From assembly GCA_017458865.1 (NCBI GenBank), contig JAFSZW010000446.1:1-8057 (forward strand): a stretch of DNA of 8,057 bases. The letters run 5' to 3'. Below the pieces are notes generated by a model. The model was not told where the DNA came from, did not search any database, and saw only the letters and a program-made list of their open reading frames with translations. The stretch comes from Clostridia bacterium (GTDB lineage: Bacteria; Bacillota; Clostridia; Christensenellales; Aristaeellaceae). The translations under genes were made by a program, and so were the position numbers. This document shows, one piece after another, positions 5,239 to 8,057 of this stretch. Position 1 is the stretch's first letter, and every line of letters begins with the position of its first letter.

Positions 5239-6621
5239 ATGGCAACTGAATTTAAGACAAATCCGAAACTGGATGCGGCCCTTGAGGCACTTCACGGGGA
5301 TATGCTTGATACCCTTAAACGCTGGATTCAGGTTCCCAGCGTACGCGGGGAGGCGGCTGAGAATGCACCCTTTGGACAGGATGTCCGCCGGATGCTGAAT
5401 ACGGCGATCGCCGATATCCGCCGTCTGGACATGGATCCGCGAGATGTGGACGGCTATTGCTGCGATGCGGAGATCGGCAGCGGCGATGAGACCATCGCGG
5501 TGCTGGCACACCTGGATGTCGTGCCGGAGGGAGACGGCTGGCATGATGAACCCTATGGCGCGACAGTCCGTGACGGACGGCTCATAGGACGCGGTACCGC
5601 GGACGACAAGGGCCCGGCAGTTGCTGCACTGTTTGCCATGAAAGCGCTGGTTGAGGCCGGTGTGCCGCTGAACAAAAAGGTGCGGCTGATCCTGGGCTGC
5701 GACGAGGAGTGCGGCATGGAAGACCTGACCTATTATGAAAAGAATATCGGTCTGCCGGATATGGGCTTCTCACCGGATGCCAATTTCCCGATGATCAACA
5801 CGGAGAAGGGCATTACAGCCATGCAGCTGGATGCGGCAATGGATGACGCCCGCCTGATTTCGATTGAATCCGGCACACGCAGCAATGTCGTTCCCGGACT
5901 GGCTGTTGCGCTGGTGGCAGGCGACGTGCGCGAAGCTGCCGCGGATGCTTTTGAATGCGATCATGAAGCCTGTGAGATTGAGACCTCCCTTGAGGATGGA
6001 AACACCCGGATCCGGGTCACCGGAATACCTGCTCATGGCTCCATGCCGGATAAGGGCGTCAACGCGGCCAAGCTGCTGCTGGCAGTTCTTTACAAACTGG
6101 GTATAGGCGGCACTGCGATCCGTGCATTGTATGAGATGACCGGTACGGAAAACGATGGACGCGGACTGGGCATTGCCGGCCAGGATGAGGTTTCCGGCAA
6201 ACTGACACTGAATCTCGGCCTTCTGAGTGTCCGTGACGGACAGTTGAGTGTGACCTATGACTGCCGGTATCCGGTTATGTTCAGCGGGGACACTGTCCGT
6301 GGCATGGTGGCGCAGACGCTGCGTGATTACGGATTTGTCATGGCGCCGGGCCGCGACTCGAAGCCGCATCATGTGCCGGAGAAGTCCCAACTGGTCCGGA
6401 AGATGATGGACGTGTACAATGGCATTATGGGGACGGACGATCATCCGTATGCCATTGGCGGTGGCACCTATGCACGCCATCTCAAGGAAGGCGTTGCTTT
6501 CGGTATGATTTTCCCTGGTGAGCCGGAGCTGGAGCATCAGGCGGATGAGAGCATTGATATTGAGAACTTCTACAAGGCTGCCCGGATCTATGCCTATGCC
6601 ATTGCGGCGCTCTGCGCATGA
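5239..6621 (+). CDS. pepV: Dipeptidase PepV, M20 family metallopeptidase
   Basis: A cytoplasmic zinc dipeptidase that splits a wide range of dipeptides in the last step of peptide use. The 460-residue length is normal for PepV. Catalytic landmarks in order are HLDVVPEGDGW (91-101, metal His91 and the Asp93 beside it), GRGTADDKGP (118-126, bridging Asp in the DD pair at 122/123), CDEECGM (154-160, general base and metal Glu at 156/157), SPDANFP (178-184, metal Asp180) and EHQADE near the end (His about 433). The lid domain lies between about 190 and 385, and GGGTYARHLKEG matches the family substrate site. All metal ligands are kept, so it should be active. The paralogous group of succinyl-diaminopimelate desuccinylases shares the fold but not the HLDVVPEGDGW form. 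It is the last gene of the operon, about 50 nt after patB and followed by the terminator. Together with the C-S lyase it fits amino-acid salvage. Confidence 0.93.
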   Translation: MATEFKTNPKLDAALEALHGDMLDTLKRWIQVPSVRGEAAENAPFGQDVRRMLNTAIADIRRLDMDPRDVDGYCCDAEIGSGDETIAVLAHLDVVPEGDGWHDEPYGATVRDGRLIGRGTADDKGPAVAALFAMKALVEAGVPLNKKVRLILGCDEECGMEDLTYYEKNIGLPDMGFSPDANFPMINTEKGITAMQLDAAMDDARLISIESGTRSNVVPGLAVALVAGDVREAAADAFECDHEACEIETSLEDGNTRIRVTGIPAHGSMPDKGVNAAKLLLAVLYKLGIGGTAIRALYEMTGTENDGRGLGIAGQDEVSGKLTLNLGLLSVRDGQLSVTYDCRYPVMFSGDTVRGMVAQTLRDYGFVMAPGRDSKPHHVPEKSQLVRKMMDVYNGIMGTDDHPYAIGGGTYARHLKEGVAFGMIFPGEPELEHQADESIDIENFYKAARIYAYAIAALCA

Positions 6622-6667
6622 TGATCAACTGCTTTGAGGTTTCTCCTGCGTTTTGAGTAACCACGAA

Positions 6668-6710
6668 AAAGGCTCCACGAAATCCTGTCACAGGAGTTCG
6701 TGGAGCCTTT
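6668..6710. terminator. Strong bidirectional intrinsic terminator
   Basis: AAAGGCTCCACGAA (6668-6681) and TTCGTGGAGCCTTT (6697-6710) are perfect 14-base arms. The 15 nt loop contains a smaller CCTG-TCA-CAGG hairpin. It ends the pepV operon on the plus strand (TTTCT at the 3' side) and the discoidin gene on the minus strand, where the U-run is better (five T from 6670-6666). It is shared by two convergent transcripts. Confidence 0.9.
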
Positions 6711-6956
6711 CTGAGCTCATATGTGGATGATTCAATCGCCGGAGGATTGCCTTGAAAGTGATAGAGGCCTCGGCAAAGAGCGCATGGACACTGCCGAAGG
6801 GTAGCCGGACAGAGGATGAGATCTCCCGGTAGATCCGACTGTTCCATTGGACATAACGGGTCAGTAGTTTACTTGGCAATGCGGATGACTGGGTGCCAGG
6901 ACGCAGGCACCATCCGGTAAATGCCATAAGCAGCGGGAATGGTGTCTGCAGCAGGG
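6711..6956 (-). other. Gap beyond the discoidin gene with coding-like minus-strand fragments
   Basis: No complete gene lies in this 246 nt interval. Two minus-strand frames look like leftover protein ends. One ends at TAA 6871-6869 and reads DNPAADTIPAAYGIYRMV then PASWHPVIRIAK. Another ends at TGA inside the terminator (6690-6688) and reads LLTRYVQWNSRIYREISSSV, then LPFGSVHALFAEASITF, then SERLHELL. Neither has a start codon with a ribosome site outside the discoidin reading frame, and I do not recognise a family. They may be remnants of a degraded gene, perhaps of an insertion sequence, or chance open frames. Confidence 0.25.
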
Positions 6957-8057
6957 TTATCTCGAATAGCTGTCATAGGATGTGCCGTATACTTGCAGGT
7001 CATACAGGCTGGCAGCTGCGTGATTGTTATCAGGATACAGACTGTTACCAAGTATACGGATGATGACGTATCGGCCTTTATTTCCCATGATTTCGTGGTG
7101 GTAATGCCCGTCATCAAACGTTTTGTTTTCTGACTGGTCAATGATCAGCATTTCCTTTGAAAGGAAATCTTCATACCAGTTGATTTGCTGATCAGGCAGG
7201 GCGTATACCTCGTACTGGTAAACACGGTCATCCTTGGTTTCAAACTGCATGTCAATTTCAAAAATACCGAACTCTCTGCCCAGATCAACGCCTATCCATT
7301 CGGGATAGTTTGCATTGCTTTTTGTCTCAGCTGTCCAGGCAGTTTCCGGATGACCATCATTAATATTGTATGCATGGGTATTTGTTCCAGTTTTTTGGGA
7401 AAAGCCTTCCTCGCTGCTGAAGAGAACAGTTTTGTAAAGGGCGAGATCGGTGAAATACCGGTATGCATATTCTCGGTCTGTGACGGTATAGATTGTTTTC
7501 CGTCCATACGCATCTGTAATCCGGACCTGATCCCCACTATGGATATAATCATCGGCTGCCTGAATTGAGAGAGCACAGTTGCCTTCGCTGCTAAGGTGAT
7601 CGGCGAAGTCCTTCACTGTAAGCGCGTTCATATCGGAGATGAAGATCAGTTTGTTATCGTAATCCACTTTATATCCCTGAATATCAAACAACCAGCCGTT
7701 TATCTGCATATCGTGAAGCGATGCGTATCCGTCTTTCTGGCTGCAGGACAGCACCTGAACTCGTATATACCGGCCTCTGGCTGCGCGCAGAACATCCGTG
7801 GTCGTGCCGACTACATTGTTATCACTGCGGTCAGCAATAACCTGATAATTAATACCGTCTGAGCTGGCTTCCACAACCTAGGTATAGGACCGATTTTTCT
7901 TCGAAAACCAGTCTATTGAGATCGTGTCCAGGGTATACTCTTTGCCAAGATCAGCAGTGATGCTCTGGGGATAGGAACTGCTTGAAGCAACCCAGCGCGT
8001 TTTGCTGTTTCCGTCAAGAATGTTTTCAGGTATGTTGTCATTCTCCGTCGAGGAAGC
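6957..8057 (-). pseudogene. Discoidin (F5/8 type C) carbohydrate-binding protein, C-terminal part, interrupted by an in-frame TAG
   Basis: This is the 3' end of a probably secreted sugar-binding or glycan-degrading protein. Reading from the right edge, 366 codons are visible. The first discoidin domain (about codons 1-122) contains ILDGNSKTRWVASS, ITADLGKEYTLDTISIDWFS, ASSDGINYQVI and the closing RYIRVQVL...LHDMQINGW. Next is a small beta-rich segment (about 123-200, GYKVDYDNKLIFIS...VTDR). A second discoidin domain (about 200-366) has NINDGHPETAWTAET, WIGVDLGREFGIFEIDMQF, GRYVIIRI and SLYDLQVYG. The protein ends at TAA 6959-6957 without an LPXTG motif or membrane anchor. Codon 60 is TAG (7880-7878), inside the first domain. 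The domain continues in the same frame on both sides, so this is a point nonsense mutation, a sequencing error or a read-through site. The GTG at 7874 that would open a 305-residue ORF sits mid-domain with no ribosome site, so it is not a credible start. GC is about 43-52% in the lines counted. The catalytic part, if any, lies outside the window. Confidence 0.75.
7878..7880 (-). other. In-frame amber codon within the first discoidin domain
   Basis: CTA on the plus strand is TAG on the minus strand. The local translation is WFSKKNRSYT, stop, VVEASSDGINYQ. The usual discoidin strand continues unbroken in the same frame on both sides, so one base substitution from a sense codon (Tyr, Gln, Lys, Glu, Trp, Ser or Leu) explains it. 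Confidence 0.85.

Noticed and set aside
5770..6537. A 255-codon antisense frame within pepV.
   Set aside because: It lies fully opposite a gene with all its catalytic motifs. It is His- and Arg-rich with no recognisable domain and no ribosome site, so it is a by-product of codon bias.
1..8057. CRISPR array, tRNA genes, transposon end repeats or toxin-antitoxin pairs.
   Set aside because: I saw no regularly spaced repeats, no tRNA-like GGTTCGAATCC arms with matching acceptor stems, no complete transposase and no pair of small overlapping genes in the window.

Overview
The window looks like a Bacillota (Firmicutes) chromosome. The family types (a Firmicutes-style GlgC N-terminus, a PepV dipeptidase, a PatB/MalY C-S lyase, a DUF5688-like protein) and the strong Shine-Dalgarno sites fit that phylum. 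The GC content and gene mix would suit a gut or oral Erysipelotrichia or Lachnospiraceae member, but I cannot fix the genus from the sequence.

Layout. At the left edge the first 49 codons of glgC run leftward (148 to 1), with an AGGAG ribosome site, a leader of about 95 nt holding a perfect inverted repeat, and an extended -10 promoter. Then comes a roughly 500 nt stretch with no intact gene. Its right part (550-666) reads like the tail of a decayed plus-strand gene. From a promoter at 663-690 a plus-strand gene string runs about 6 kb: a DUF5688-like protein (763-1746), a metallophosphoesterase (about 1818-2537), an RsuA-type 16S rRNA pseudouridine synthase (2658-3407), an RsmC-like rRNA methyltransferase (3411-4013), a PatB/MalY cystathionine beta-lyase (4010-5188) and a PepV-type M20 dipeptidase (5239-6621). 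It ends at a 14-bp-stem terminator (6668-6710). To the right, on the minus strand, lies the 3' part of a secreted carbohydrate-binding protein with two discoidin (F5/8 type C) domains. It is interrupted by an in-frame TAG at 7878-7880 and converges on the same terminator.

How the parts relate. rsuA, the methyltransferase and patB are almost fused (3 nt gap, then an ATGA overlap) and form the tight core of the operon. Two gene products would modify rRNA. PepV and the C-S lyase fit together as peptide and sulfur-amino-acid breakdown. The DUF5688 gene and the discoidin gene are clearly lower in GC (about 43-52% in the 60-base lines I counted) than the patB/pepV core (about 62-65%).

I found no new defence or mobile system. 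The items most worth checking are the amber-interrupted discoidin gene, the metallophosphoesterase that has a good Shine-Dalgarno site but an ACG where ATG is expected, the decayed gene upstream of the DUF5688 gene, and the hairpins without U-tracts found in each larger gap of the operon.
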